DNA of 40,400 nucleotides from HGM04593 sp045631905 (GTDB taxonomy: Bacteria; Bacteroidota; Bacteroidia; Bacteroidales; Bacteroidaceae). Under the pieces are notes generated by a model that was not told the DNA's origin, did not search any database, and saw only the letters and a list, made by a program, of their open reading frames with translations. Positions 26,092 through 34,387 of this stretch are shown one piece after another; positions within the stretch are counted from its first letter, which is position 1, and each line of letters starts with the position of its first letter. The stretch spans positions 1 through 40,400 of the forward strand of contig JAZQVO010000016.1 in the NCBI GenBank assembly GCA_045631905.1. The letters run 5' to 3'. Made by a program: the position numbers and the translations under genes.

Positions 26092-27636
26092 ATGGTTACA
26101 ACAACATCACTAATCATTGGCGCAGTCGCAGGAGCTATAATCGGCTGTATATGCCAATATGTAATAATACGCTTCGGCCTTAAATCGAGACACAAGCGCA
26201 TCATCGATGAGGCATACAAAGAGGCCGAAGTTATTAAAAAGAACAAACTTCTCGAAGTTAAGGAGAAGTTCCTCAACAAAAAAGCAGAGTTAGAGAAAGA
26301 AATTTCACAGCGCAACAACAAAATTCAGCAGGCTGAGCACCACTTGAAACAACGCGAGATACAGCTCAACCAACGCAACGAAGACCTGCAACGTCGCAAG
26401 AACGAGGTAGAAAACATAAAAGAGAACCTCGAAGCACAGAAAGGCCTTTTGGAGCGCAAGCAGGAAGAACTCGACAAGCTACACCAGCAGGAGCGCGAAA
26501 AACTCGAAACAATAAGCGGTCTTTCGGCCGAAGAGGCAAAAGAGCGTCTTGTAGAATCGCTTAAAGAAGAGGCCAAGACACAAGCCGCATCGTACATCAA
26601 CGACATTATCGACGACGCCAAGATGACAGCCGGCAAAGAGGCCAAAAAAATCGTTATCCAGACAATACAACGCGTAGCAACAGAGACAGCGATAGAAAAC
26701 TCCGTGACAGTGTTCCACATAGAGAACGACGAGATGAAAGGCCGTATCATAGGCCGTGAGGGCCGTAACATACGCGCCCTCGAAGCAGCCACCGGAGTTG
26801 AGATTGTTGTAGACGACACACCCGAAGCAATAGTGCTCAGCGCCTTCGACCCTGTTCGTCGCGAAATTGCACGCCTCGCCCTTCACCAGCTTGTAGCCGA
26901 CGGCCGTATCCACCCCGCACGCATCGAAGAGGTGGTTGCCAAGGTCAAGAAACAGATTGAGGAGGAGATAATCGAAACAGGTAAGCGCACAACCATCGAC
27001 CTCGGCATACACGGCTTGCACCCCGAGCTCATTCGCATAATAGGAAAGATGAAGTACCGTTCATCATATGGCCAGAACCTCTTGCAACACGCACGCGAGA
27101 CAGCCAACCTCTGCGCAGTTATGGCCGCCGAGCTTGGCCTTAACCCCAAAAAAGCAAAACGCGCCGGCTTGTTGCACGATATAGGCAAGGTACCCGACGA
27201 AGAGACCGAGTTGCCACACGCAGAATATGGCATGAAGATAGCCGAAAAGTACAAAGAGAAACCCGACATCTGCAACGCTATCGGTGCACACCACGACGAG
27301 GTAGAGATGACAAGCCTCATCGCCCCTATCGTTCAAGTTTGCGACGCTATATCGGGTGCACGTCCCGGCGCACGTCGCGAGATTGTAGAGGCATACATCA
27401 AACGCTTGCACGACCTCGAACAGCTTGCGATGTCCTACCCCGGCGTTACAAAAACCTACGCCATACAGGCAGGTCGCGAGTTGCGCGTTATTGTAGGTGC
27501 CGACAAGATTGACGACAAACAAACCGAGCAACTGTCGAGCGAGATAGCAAAGAAGATTCAAGACGAGATGACCTACCCCGGACAGGTCAAAATCACCGTT
27601 ATTCGCGAGACACGTGCTGTAAACTACGCACGATAA
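26092..27636 (+). CDS. rny: Ribonuclease Y
   Basis: Membrane-anchored endoribonuclease that starts mRNA decay. I choose ATG 26092 (514 residues); the in-frame GTG at 26056 lies inside the preceding hairpin and adds no conserved sequence. Order of parts: an N-terminal transmembrane segment (about 5-25, SLIIGAVAGAIIGCICQYVII), a long charged coiled coil (about 35-165), a KH RNA-binding domain with IGREGRNIRALEAATG (about 218-235), and an HD domain with HD at 362-363 (AGLLHDIGK). The C-terminal end is the usual conserved TRAVNYAR. Length matches the family (about 520). It lies downstream of zapA, separated by 113 bases that hold two hairpins. Confidence 0.96.
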   Translation: MVTTTSLIIGAVAGAIIGCICQYVIIRFGLKSRHKRIIDEAYKEAEVIKKNKLLEVKEKFLNKKAELEKEISQRNNKIQQAEHHLKQREIQLNQRNEDLQRRKNEVENIKENLEAQKGLLERKQEELDKLHQQEREKLETISGLSAEEAKERLVESLKEEAKTQAASYINDIIDDAKMTAGKEAKKIVIQTIQRVATETAIENSVTVFHIENDEMKGRIIGREGRNIRALEAATGVEIVVDDTPEAIVLSAFDPVRREIARLALHQLVADGRIHPARIEEVVAKVKKQIEEEIIETGKRTTIDLGIHGLHPELIRIIGKMKYRSSYGQNLLQHARETANLCAVMAAELGLNPKKAKRAGLLHDIGKVPDEETELPHAEYGMKIAEKYKEKPDICNAIGAHHDEVEMTSLIAPIVQVCDAISGARPGARREIVEAYIKRLHDLEQLAMSYPGVTKTYAIQAGRELRVIVGADKIDDKQTEQLSSEIAKKIQDEMTYPGQVKITVIRETRAVNYAR

Positions 27637-27647
27637 AAGCACAAATA

Positions 27648-27689
27648 AAAACTGGTGCGGTATATAAAAATATATCGCACCAGTTTTAT
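27648..27689 (+). terminator. Terminator after rny, 16 bases before the HD gene
   Basis: Bases 27648-27664 pair with 27671-27687 (AAAACTGGTGCGGTATA with TATATCGCACCAGTTTT, one G-U pair) around a 6-base loop, ending in TTTTATT. It should stop rny transcripts, but the next start codon is only 16 bases further on. Confidence 0.7.
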
Positions 27690-27703
27690 TATACACAAAA
27701 AAG

Positions 27704-28333
27704 ATGAAACCACACCTTTCGGCAAAACTCATCGAACACATCGAGGGCAACATAACACCACGCTACGAACTTTTCGACAAGGCACACGACCGCAAGCATG
27801 TATTTACCGTGATGTCTCAAAGCCTGAGACTTGCACAATACTACGATGTCGATACCGAGATGGTATATACCATAGCAGCCTACCACGATTTAGGGTTAGA
27901 GGCCGGACGCGAACACCACCACACCGAATCGGCACGCATAGTGCGCGAAGATGTGAGGCTGAGGGAGTTCTTTACAGCAGAACAGATAAATATTATAGCC
28001 GATGCCGTTGAGGACCATCGTGCATCGAACAGCCATGCTCCACGCACCATATACGGCAAGATAGTAGCCGAAGCCGACCGCATAATAGAGCAACACACAA
28101 TTATGCAACGCACCATACAGTATGGGCTTGCCCGCTACCCCTCACTCGGCGAGAGCGAGCAGATAGAACGCGCCATAGAACACATAAAAGAGAAATATGG
28201 CCGTGGAGGATACCTCAAACTATGGATACCCGAATCGACAAACGCCACCAACCTCGAAGAGTTTCGCAAATTGATTGACAACGAAGAGGAGTTAAAGAGG
28301 GAGCTTACCGTAATATTTCATAAAGAGAAATAA
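27704..28333 (+). CDS. HD-domain phosphohydrolase, function unknown
   Basis: A 209-residue cytosolic protein of the HD superfamily, the metal-dependent phosphohydrolases. The metal-binding set is visible: H32 (AHDRKHVF), H61-D62 (AAYHDLGLE), H71-H73 (EHHHTES), H105 (EDHRAS) and a distal Asp in AEADRI near 127. It resembles the YedJ-type HD hydrolases that act on small phosphorylated compounds. The C-terminal third (from about 165) is family-specific. The substrate is unknown. It follows rny after a terminator hairpin and has no visible promoter of its own, so it may rely on read-through. It ends at a bidirectional terminator shared with tmRNA. Confidence 0.8.
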   Translation: MKPHLSAKLIEHIEGNITPRYELFDKAHDRKHVFTVMSQSLRLAQYYDVDTEMVYTIAAYHDLGLEAGREHHHTESARIVREDVRLREFFTAEQINIIADAVEDHRASNSHAPRTIYGKIVAEADRIIEQHTIMQRTIQYGLARYPSLGESEQIERAIEHIKEKYGRGGYLKLWIPESTNATNLEEFRKLIDNEEELKRELTVIFHKEK

Positions 28334-28334
28334 G

Positions 28335-28362
28335 AAGAGCGCACCATGGTGCGCTCGTTCTT
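28335..28362. terminator. Bidirectional terminator between HD gene and tmRNA
   Basis: GAGCGCACC and GGTGCGCTC pair around AT (about 28337-28356), a compact GC-rich palindrome with T-rich flanks on both strands (GTTCTTA on +, TTCTTATTTC on -). It separates the convergent HD gene and tmRNA. Confidence 0.75.
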
Positions 28363-28365
28363 ATG

Positions 28366-28760
28366 TGGAGCTAGAGGGAGTCGAACCCTCGTCCAAACGA
28401 GGAAACTATATGCTTTCTACACGCTTAGTCTCCGGTGAGATTGTCGGGCACAAGCAAGACCGGGACCGCCAACCTGTGCCTTATCCTCTAAAATTTCGCC
28501 ATGACATCGAGGCCTGCCATAACTAGTCCCGAGTTGCCTGCACCACCATATCGGATTGCTTCGGAACAACAGCGTCCGGGTGATGTCTCGTTCCCACACC
28601 TTGTGCAGGAATAAAGCTAATCTACTGTACTTCGATTAAGCAGCGAGAGCATAATTGTTTTCGCCAGATAATTCTTTGTCGGCTCAGATTATAGTGCGAA
28701 CAGACGAGGCACTGCGTGCTTACATATCTTTTCTACCCGCTGTCAAATCCAGATAGCCCC
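28366..28760 (-). ncRNA. ssrA: Transfer-messenger RNA (tmRNA)
   Basis: Rescues stalled ribosomes and tags the broken protein for degradation. The 5' end (- strand) reads GGGGCTATCTGGATTTGACA, the classic tmRNA start. The 3' end has the T-arm GGGTTCGACTCCC and TAGCTCC, which pairs with GGGGCTA in a 7-bp acceptor stem ending at 28367, with discriminator A at 28366. The following bases are CA, so the full CCA is not encoded and must be added. The tag frame lies at 28665-28636: GGC GAA AAC AAT TAT GCT CTC GCT GCT TAA, giving GENNYALAA, a tag typical of Bacteroidales. Length is 395 bases in one piece. Confidence 0.96.
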
Positions 28761-28776
28761 GATACGTATATCTTTG

Positions 28777-28807
28777 CAAAGATACGGGCATTTTTCAAGG
28801 TTTCAAA
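28777..28807 (-). promoter_or_regulatory. Consensus Bacteroidota promoter of ssrA
   Basis: Read on the - strand: TTTG (28807-28804), 19 bases, then TATCTTTG (28784-28777), a full match to TTTG-N19-TAnnTTTG. The mature tmRNA 5' end is 17 bases further on, so a short precursor leader removed by RNase P is expected. Confidence 0.8.
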
Positions 28808-28880
28808 TATATTTGGCAAATTTCTTTTTTGTTTATCTCTTTTAGCACCGACACACCCGCCCAATATATTGCGTTTATTG

Positions 28881-28911
28881 TTGTGTGAGTAATGGAAAAA
28901 GAGTATTTTTG
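28881..28911 (+). promoter_or_regulatory. Promoter of mntP-ccsA
   Basis: TATTTTTG (28904-28911) fits TAnnTTTG and TTG (28881-28883) lies 20 bases upstream. The leader to the ATG at 28938 is only about 20 bases, so there is no room for a yybP-ykoY manganese riboswitch. Confidence 0.6.
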
Positions 28912-28937
28912 CAGTATTGTATAAAAAAATCTTACAC

Positions 28938-29510
28938 ATGACACATCTCTATATATGGTTTCTGGCCGTTGCGTTGGCTATGGACTGCTTTGCAGTATCA
29001 CTTGCAAGTGGTGTAATCTTTGGCCGAGTACGCCTGCGTCCTATGCTGACAATGATTCTGCTTTTTGGTTTCTTTCAGGCGTTCAACCCTTTGGTGGGGT
29101 GGATTGCTACTGATAGTTGCAGGTCGTTGATAGAGAACGTAGACCACTGGATAGCATTTGCCATTCTTATTTTTTTAGGTGTGCGCATGATTATAGATAG
29201 TTTCAAGGACGAAGAACACAAGATCTTTAACCCGCGTAGCACAAAGGTCATCTTCACACTTGCCATAGCCACAAGCATCGATGCCCTTGCCGTGGGTGTA
29301 TCCTTTTCGTGCTTGGGAGTAACCAGGTTCCAGCAGTTGCTCTACCCCTTGTTTGCCATAGGTGTAGTATCCTCCCTTTTTACAGCCGTGGGGCTCTTTA
29401 CAGGCCTTTTTTGTGGCAAGAAGGTGGCAAAAAAATTACGTGCCGAGCTTTGGGGCGGTCTTATCCTTATGGCGATAGGTATAAAAGTACTTGTTGAACA
29501 CATGTCATAA
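28938..29510 (+). CDS. mntP: Manganese efflux protein MntP
   Basis: Exports Mn2+ across the inner membrane. ATG 28938 gives a 190-residue protein; an upstream in-frame TTG is inside the promoter leader and is rejected. Six hydrophobic segments are seen. The two repeat signatures of the family are present: AMDCFAVSLASG with D16, and ATSIDALAVGVSFS with D115, the acidic residues that line the metal path in the family. The GxR stretch between repeats is basic and soluble. It is likely transcribed with the cytochrome biogenesis gene, which begins 9 bases after the mntP stop in the same frame. Confidence 0.92.
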   Translation: MTHLYIWFLAVALAMDCFAVSLASGVIFGRVRLRPMLTMILLFGFFQAFNPLVGWIATDSCRSLIENVDHWIAFAILIFLGVRMIIDSFKDEEHKIFNPRSTKVIFTLAIATSIDALAVGVSFSCLGVTRFQQLLYPLFAIGVVSSLFTAVGLFTGLFCGKKVAKKLRAELWGGLILMAIGIKVLVEHMS

Positions 29511-29519
29511 ATTACGACG

Positions 29520-30929
29520 TTGAAAAGTTCTCTGCCAAAATACCTCTCTTTCGGCACGTTGGCTCTGCTTGCCGTGGTACTCATACTCTCGACCATCGCA
29601 GGCAAATACTATGGTTTCTCCTTTGCCGTGGAAAATATCTATTCAACCGGCTGGTTTGTGATATTATGGGGGATAATGTCGCTATCGGGCATATGGTACA
29701 TCTTTAAAACCCCGGTAAAGAAAATTTTAGCAACACTTTTTCTCCACCTTGCTTTTGTGGTTGTGCTTGCAGGAGCCCTTGTCACCTACCTTACAGCTGA
29801 GCGTGGCACACTTTTTATGTGCAAAGAGAGCGTGCCTGCGAGCATGTTTATGAAAAGCGATGGCTCTACCGCCAAATTTCCCTTCCGTCTCTCTTTGCTC
29901 GACTGCGGTGTCGTGCCCTGTGAAGAGAGCGACGCACCACACGACTATTTTGCCAAACTGCTTGTGCAACAAGGCGAAGGAGACCAAGAGGTTGCCAAGC
30001 TCTCCATGAATAATATTTACAACAGCAACGGCTATCGCCTCTACATCTCCGAGGTGTCGGGCGATTGCGTAACACTGCTTGTGAGCCGCGACAGCCGTGG
30101 TACCTGCATAACCTACACGGGATATCTTCTCACCGTTCTTGCCTTTATACAACTCTTTATTGCCCGTAACACACAAAGAGCCTCCCTGACAAGAAAAACA
30201 GAGAAGAAAAACAGCGATAAGGCCGACGTGCCACACCGAACGAAGATTGTTGCACTCTCCCTTTTGATGTGCCTCCTTATAACATGCATGGGCGTGTGGC
30301 GAGCCAGCAAAACAGGGGTGTTCCCTGTGACAAACGGCACCGAGGTGCTTATGTTTATTGCGTGGGGAGCGTTCCTCTCTGTGGGCCTGTTACGCAAGAA
30401 CAAACACATGATGCTCGGAGCATTCGGCCTTGCCGTGCTGTGTGTGGTTATCGCCCTGTCGAGCGGGGTTACTCAGGCAGGTGACGTGCAACCCGTTCTG
30501 CGCACCCCTCTTTTACCTCTGCATGTGGTGAGCATAGTTGTCTCATACTTTTTTATAGCCCTGTTGGCAGTAAACGCCTCCGTAGCTCTTTTTATTTATC
30601 GGTTCAAGGGTGATTACGAGCGTATGGAGAGCATGGCCCTTCGTGGTCGTCAGATGCTTTATATTTCCACATTCTTTCTTGTCGTGGGAATTTTCCTGGG
30701 TGCCGTGTGGGCAAATATTTCATGGGGCCGTTACTGGGGCTGGGACCCCAAAGAGGTGTGGGCCCTGATAACCCTCATAATATGCTCTTTGGGCTTTCAC
30801 ACACGCTCCTTGCCCTTCATGGCCCGACCATTAATCTTTCACTGTTTCTGTATTGTGGCTTTTATAGCAGTGCTTTTCACCTACTTTGGAGTTAATTTCC
30901 TGTTAGGAGGCCTGCACGCCTATGCATAA
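29520..30929 (+). CDS. ccsA: Cytochrome c biogenesis protein, ResB-like/CcsA fusion
   Basis: Part of the system II machinery that moves haem across the inner membrane and attaches it to c-type cytochromes. Residues about 1-235 resemble a shortened ResB: two early membrane spans, a soluble loop with MNNIYNSNGYRLYIS, and a further span. Residues about 240-469 are CcsA: the haem-binding WWD-type motif WGRYWGWDPKEVWALITL (about 401-418) sits between conserved histidines in PLHVVS, GFHTRS and the last segment near LIFHCF. The start appears to be TTG at 29520, since no ATG or GTG lies before conserved sequence. In many Bacteroides this gene adjoins nitrite reductase nrfHA; here no cytochrome gene is nearby and the partner is mntP. 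Confidence 0.88.
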   Translation: MKSSLPKYLSFGTLALLAVVLILSTIAGKYYGFSFAVENIYSTGWFVILWGIMSLSGIWYIFKTPVKKILATLFLHLAFVVVLAGALVTYLTAERGTLFMCKESVPASMFMKSDGSTAKFPFRLSLLDCGVVPCEESDAPHDYFAKLLVQQGEGDQEVAKLSMNNIYNSNGYRLYISEVSGDCVTLLVSRDSRGTCITYTGYLLTVLAFIQLFIARNTQRASLTRKTEKKNSDKADVPHRTKIVALSLLMCLLITCMGVWRASKTGVFPVTNGTEVLMFIAWGAFLSVGLLRKNKHMMLGAFGLAVLCVVIALSSGVTQAGDVQPVLRTPLLPLHVVSIVVSYFFIALLAVNASVALFIYRFKGDYERMESMALRGRQMLYISTFFLVVGIFLGAVWANISWGRYWGWDPKEVWALITLIICSLGFHTRSLPFMARPLIFHCFCIVAFIAVLFTYFGVNFLLGGLHAYA

Positions 30930-31002
30930 ATACGACACCTTGCGCATGTGGTACAAAACACCACGATACAAGGTCGAAAAAGAACAAATAAAAATCTTTC
31001 CG

Positions 31003-31033
31003 TTTGTTAAAAATAATTTTATGCTTATCTTTG
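31003..31033 (+). promoter_or_regulatory. Consensus promoter of the AraC-type regulator
   Basis: TTTG (31003-31006), 19 bases, TATCTTTG (31026-31033): an exact TTTG-N19-TAnnTTTG. The ATG at 31058 lies 24 bases past the -7 box, which also shows that translation begins there and not at an upstream TTG. Confidence 0.8.
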
Positions 31034-31057
31034 CCCACAAACACGACGAACAAAGCC

Positions 31058-31924
31058 ATGAACAATATTTATCTAAAAAAACTACCTTTACAAGGTTTTG
31101 CAACTACACAATCGTCGCTACAACAATTTGTCAGCCACACCTACCAGATGCAACACACCTCAATTTTCTATTGCATCTGCGGTGAAGCCCTCTTTACTAT
31201 CGATGGTCAAAAATACCGCTTCACACCGGGGCAGATAATAATTTGCCCATCAAACTCAAACATTCTGTTGCTCGACATCACAAGCGACTTTTCGGCACGT
31301 TTGTTGGGCCTCACAAAGCACATTTGGCTTGCGGCTCGCAACTCGATGAGCCCCGAAACCATGCAGACCATCGAACGTCGCATACACCAAGGTGGCAACA
31401 ACGAACTCGAAAAGGAGTTTATCGAAAATATTTTCCGCCAGATAGACATTCTCGATGCCGAGGTTGCCGACAACATAAACAATACAGAATTTTGCCGACA
31501 AAATGTTATTTTGGCAGTAAACTCACTCCTTTTATACATACAGCGCATAAACAAAGAGAACGGGCAACCTGCAAAAGAGCATATATCGGAAAACAGAGAC
31601 AAGCTTTTTTTCGATTTTCGCCTGCTCCTGACACAAAAATTCCGCGAGGACCGTTCGGTACAATTTTATGCCGACGGGCTTAAAATATCGACACGCCAAC
31701 TCAACTCGGTGTGCCAGCGTGCCAGCGGACAGAACGCAAAGGAGATTATAGACCACTACACGATAATTGAGTTACAAGTGGCACTCATGTACACCCATAA
31801 AAGTTTCCAAGAACTCGTAAACGAGTTTCACTTCCCCGACCAATCGTACCTTAACCGTTATTTCAAACGTCACACAGGCTACTCCCTTTCTGAGTTCAGA
31901 ACAAACGGCGTAATGGTCGATTGA
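31058..31924 (+). CDS. AraC-family transcriptional regulator
   Basis: A 288-residue DNA-binding regulator. The N-terminal half (about 25-150) looks like a cupin sensor domain (IFYCICGEALFTIDGQKYRFTPGQIIICPSN). The C-terminal 100 or so residues carry two helix-turn-helix motifs: FYADGLKISTRQLNSVCQRASG, then FQELVNEFHFPDQSYLNRYFKRHTGYSLSEFR, the second being the family signature. The ligand and targets are unknown. The adjacent genes are on other transcripts, so no target can be inferred from context. The start is fixed by the promoter 24 bases upstream. The stop codon lies in the loop of a terminator hairpin. Confidence 0.9.
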   Translation: MNNIYLKKLPLQGFATTQSSLQQFVSHTYQMQHTSIFYCICGEALFTIDGQKYRFTPGQIIICPSNSNILLLDITSDFSARLLGLTKHIWLAARNSMSPETMQTIERRIHQGGNNELEKEFIENIFRQIDILDAEVADNINNTEFCRQNVILAVNSLLLYIQRINKENGQPAKEHISENRDKLFFDFRLLLTQKFREDRSVQFYADGLKISTRQLNSVCQRASGQNAKEIIDHYTIIELQVALMYTHKSFQELVNEFHFPDQSYLNRYFKRHTGYSLSEFRTNGVMVD

Positions 31925-31948
31925 CCACTACGCCGTTCAATTATTTTA
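31904..31948. terminator. Terminator overlapping the AraC-gene stop codon
   Basis: AACGGCGTA-A-TGGTC (31904-31918) pairs with GACCA-C-TACGCCGTT (31923-31937), with one A/C mismatch and a 4-base loop, then ATTATTTTATTT. The last codons and TGA stop of the regulator gene are inside it. It probably also serves the convergent DUF3467 unit. Confidence 0.75.
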
Positions 31949-31962
31949 TTTAAAAATTTATA

Positions 31963-32262
31963 TCAGGCTTCACCCTTGAAAGGAGGAATATAGCCCTGTC
32001 TTTCGGGCAGGCGCACCTCGCCAAACTGCGCCTCATACTTGCGCAAATTGTCCTGCAAAGCATACACAAGGCGTTTCACATGTTCGGGTGTCATTACCAC
32101 GCGCGACTTAACCTGCGCCTTCGCCACACCAGGCATCACACGCACAAAATCCATGACAAACTCCGACGAAGAGTGAGCTATCACCGCCAAATTCGAATAT
32201 ACCCCTTCGGCAATATCCTCTTTCAGCTCTATCTGCAACTGACCATCGTTTTTCATCTCCAT
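31963..32262 (-). CDS. DUF3467 domain protein
   Basis: A 99-residue small acidic protein that matches the DUF3467 family as I know it: LQIELKEDIAEGVYSNLAVIAHSSSEFVMDFVRVMPG and VVMTPEHVKRLVYALQDNLRKYE are the two conserved blocks. The family is found in many bacteria including Bacteroidota and has no settled function. There is no signal or membrane segment, so it is probably cytosolic. It begins two bases after the FKBP lipoprotein gene and is the last gene of the glyS unit. Confidence 0.85.
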   Translation of the reverse strand: MEMKNDGQLQIELKEDIAEGVYSNLAVIAHSSSEFVMDFVRVMPGVAKAQVKSRVVMTPEHVKRLVYALQDNLRKYEAQFGEVRLPERQGYIPPFKGEA

Positions 32263-32264
32263 AG

Positions 32265-32837
32265 TTATTGCTTTTCTCCGGCGTCGATAAAATCGACAAG
32301 GTTAATTGTAAATATTAAGGTCGAATAGGGCCTTATGCTACCATGCTCGTCTATACCGTAGCCAAGGTCAGAGGGGATAAAAACCTCCCACACATCGCCC
32401 TTAACCATCTCCTGCACCGCCACAGAGAAACCCAACACACAGTCGGCAAGATTCATCTCCACAGGTGTCTCATACTCGGGGATAAGCTCGCCGGTATATG
32501 TGGCATCGAAAATATAGCCGTTTATCAGCTTGCCCTCATAATTAACCCACACTTCGCTGTTCGATTTGGGGCTTTCAGCACCATCGCCTGTGGCCTTTAC
32601 CTTGCAGTAAACATAGTAGTTGTTGGAATGCTCCGCTTCGGGGTCGAGACCGGTGGCAAGAAACCTCTTCCACTCGCCCGACGCATTTATTTGTGCCTCG
32701 TTGGCTATGGAATCGATGTAAGCTGTGTTTTTTTCGGCCCAATTACCATATTCCGACACATCGTCGCTCTCGCTACATGAAGCAAAAGCCACAAGAGCGA
32801 GCAACGACAGAAGCATCAGTTTTGTTATACTTTTCAT
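32265..32837 (-). CDS. FKBP-type peptidyl-prolyl isomerase, lipoprotein
   Basis: Catalyses cis-trans isomerisation of X-Pro bonds in the periplasm or at the outer membrane. ATG 32837 gives 190 residues with a lipoprotein signal; the lipobox is AFASC with Cys 21 as the lipidated residue, followed by SESDD. The FKBP core is C-terminal (about 90-188): VWVNYEGKLINGYIFDAT, VAVQEMVKGDVWEVFIPSDLGYG and STLIFTINLVDF match the fold. An upstream in-frame TTG overlaps the glyS stop and adds four residues only. The gene lies 8 bases after glyS and 2 bases before the DUF3467 gene. Confidence 0.9.
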   Translation of the reverse strand: MKSITKLMLLSLLALVAFASCSESDDVSEYGNWAEKNTAYIDSIANEAQINASGEWKRFLATGLDPEAEHSNNYYVYCKVKATGDGAESPKSNSEVWVNYEGKLINGYIFDATYTGELIPEYETPVEMNLADCVLGFSVAVQEMVKGDVWEVFIPSDLGYGIDEHGSIRPYSTLIFTINLVDFIDAGEKQ

Positions 32838-32845
32838 GAATTTTA

Positions 32846-34387
32846 TCAAGACAATTTCTTCAACAACGATGTTATGCTCACATTATCCTGAATAATGTTA
32901 CGCAAATCGGCTATTGCCACACGACGTTGCTCCATGGTGTCACGCTCACGCAATGTTACCATACCGTCCTCCAAGGTTTGGTGGTCTACGGTTACACAGT
33001 AGGGGGTACCTATGGCGTCCATACGACGGTAGCGTTTACCGATAGAGTCTTTCTCCTCGTAATAACAGTTGAAATTGAATTTTAGTTCGTTCATTATCTC
33101 GCGAGCCTTCTCGGGCAGACCATCTTTTTTAACAAGAGGAAGCACGGCAAGTTTCACGGGCGCAAGAGCGGCGGGCAGGCGCAACACAACACGTGTCTCG
33201 CCGTTCTCCAACTTCTCTTCGCAGTACGATGCACACATTATGCTGAGGAACATGCGATCGACACCGATAGATGTTTCGATAACATAGGGAGTGTAGCTCT
33301 CGTTTGTTCCGGGGTCGAAGTATTTGATGTTCTTGCCCGAATATTTCTCGTGCTGACCGAGGTCGAAGTTTGTACGTGAGTGGATACCCTCAACCTCCTT
33401 GAAGCCGAAAGGCATCTTGAACTCAATATCTGTCGCTGCGTTGGCATAGTGAGCCAGCTTGTCGTGGTCGTGGAAACGATAAGACGCATCGCCAAAGCCG
33501 AGGGCCTTGTGCCATGCAAGACGTGTCTCCTTCCACTTGTTGAACCACTCCAACTCGCTGCCGGGACGAACAAAGAACTGCATCTCCATCTGCTCGAACT
33601 CGCGCATGCGGAAGATAAACTGACGTGCCACAATCTCGTTACGGAAAGCCTTACCTATCTGGGCTATACCGAAAGGCACGCGCATGCGACCTGTCTTTTG
33701 CACGTTAAGGTAGTTTACGAAGATACCCTGAGCTGTTTCGGGACGGAGGTAAATTTTCATAGCTGCGTCGGCGGTAGAACCCATCTCTGTCGAGAACATG
33801 AGGTTAAACTGGCGCACCTCAGTCCAGTTACGGGTACCCGAGATGGGGCATACAATCTCCTCGTCGATAATTATCTGGCGCAACTCCTCCAAATCCATGG
33901 CATTGAGAGCCTTCGAGAAACGAGCATGCAAAGCATCGCGTTTCTCCTTCTCGGCAAGCACCTTGGGGTTGGTCTCCAAGAAAAGCTCGCGATTGAATGA
34001 GTCGCCAAAACGCTTGGCGGCCTTTGCAGCCTCTTTCTCTATCTTCTCGTCATATTTTGCAAGCTGCTCCTCTATAAGAACATCGGCGCGATAGCGTTTC
34101 TTTGAGTCGCGGTTATCGATAAGAGGGTCGTTGAACGCATCGACGTGGCCCGATGCCTTCCAAATTGTGGGGTGCATAAAGATTGCCGAATCGATACCCA
34201 CAATATTATCGTTAAGCAGAACCATGCTCTGCCACCAATAAGTCTTTATGTTGTTTTTCAACTCAACGCCCATCTGACCATAGTCATATACAGCGCCTAA
34301 ACCATCATATATGTCGCTCGAAGGGAACACAAAACCGTACTCCTTGCAGTGAGCGACCACTTTCTTAAATACATCTTCCTGAGCCAT
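32846..34387 (-). CDS. glyS: Glycyl-tRNA synthetase (homodimeric type)
   Basis: Charges tRNA-Gly. The start is taken at ATG 34387 (MAQEDVFKKVV), giving 513 residues; an upstream in-frame TTG adds 10 unconserved residues. It is the single-chain alpha2 class II enzyme, not the alpha2-beta2 GlyQS type. Visible parts: YGFVFPSSDIYDGLGAVYDYG at the N terminus, motif 2 region YLRPETAQGIFVNY and FGIAQIGKAFRNEI, motif 3 around YVIETSIGVDRMF, and a C-terminal anticodon-binding domain from about 410 (PVKLAVLPLVKKDGL). It is the first gene of glyS-FKBP-DUF3467. A near-consensus TACTTTG lies at 34420-34414 upstream. Confidence 0.95.
   Translation of the reverse strand: MAQEDVFKKVVAHCKEYGFVFPSSDIYDGLGAVYDYGQMGVELKNNIKTYWWQSMVLLNDNIVGIDSAIFMHPTIWKASGHVDAFNDPLIDNRDSKKRYRADVLIEEQLAKYDEKIEKEAAKAAKRFGDSFNRELFLETNPKVLAEKEKRDALHARFSKALNAMDLEELRQIIIDEEIVCPISGTRNWTEVRQFNLMFSTEMGSTADAAMKIYLRPETAQGIFVNYLNVQKTGRMRVPFGIAQIGKAFRNEIVARQFIFRMREFEQMEMQFFVRPGSELEWFNKWKETRLAWHKALGFGDASYRFHDHDKLAHYANAATDIEFKMPFGFKEVEGIHSRTNFDLGQHEKYSGKNIKYFDPGTNESYTPYVIETSIGVDRMFLSIMCASYCEEKLENGETRVVLRLPAALAPVKLAVLPLVKKDGLPEKAREIMNELKFNFNCYYEEKDSIGKRYRRMDAIGTPYCVTVDHQTLEDGMVTLRERDTMEQRRVAIADLRNIIQDNVSITSLLKKLS

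Noticed and set aside
28417..28599. 60-codon - strand frame
   Set aside because: Falls inside the tmRNA gene and does not match the tag reading frame.
28884..28937. Manganese riboswitch (yybP-ykoY) before mntP
   Set aside because: The leader from the TATTTTTG promoter to the ATG is only about 20 bases, too short for the aptamer.
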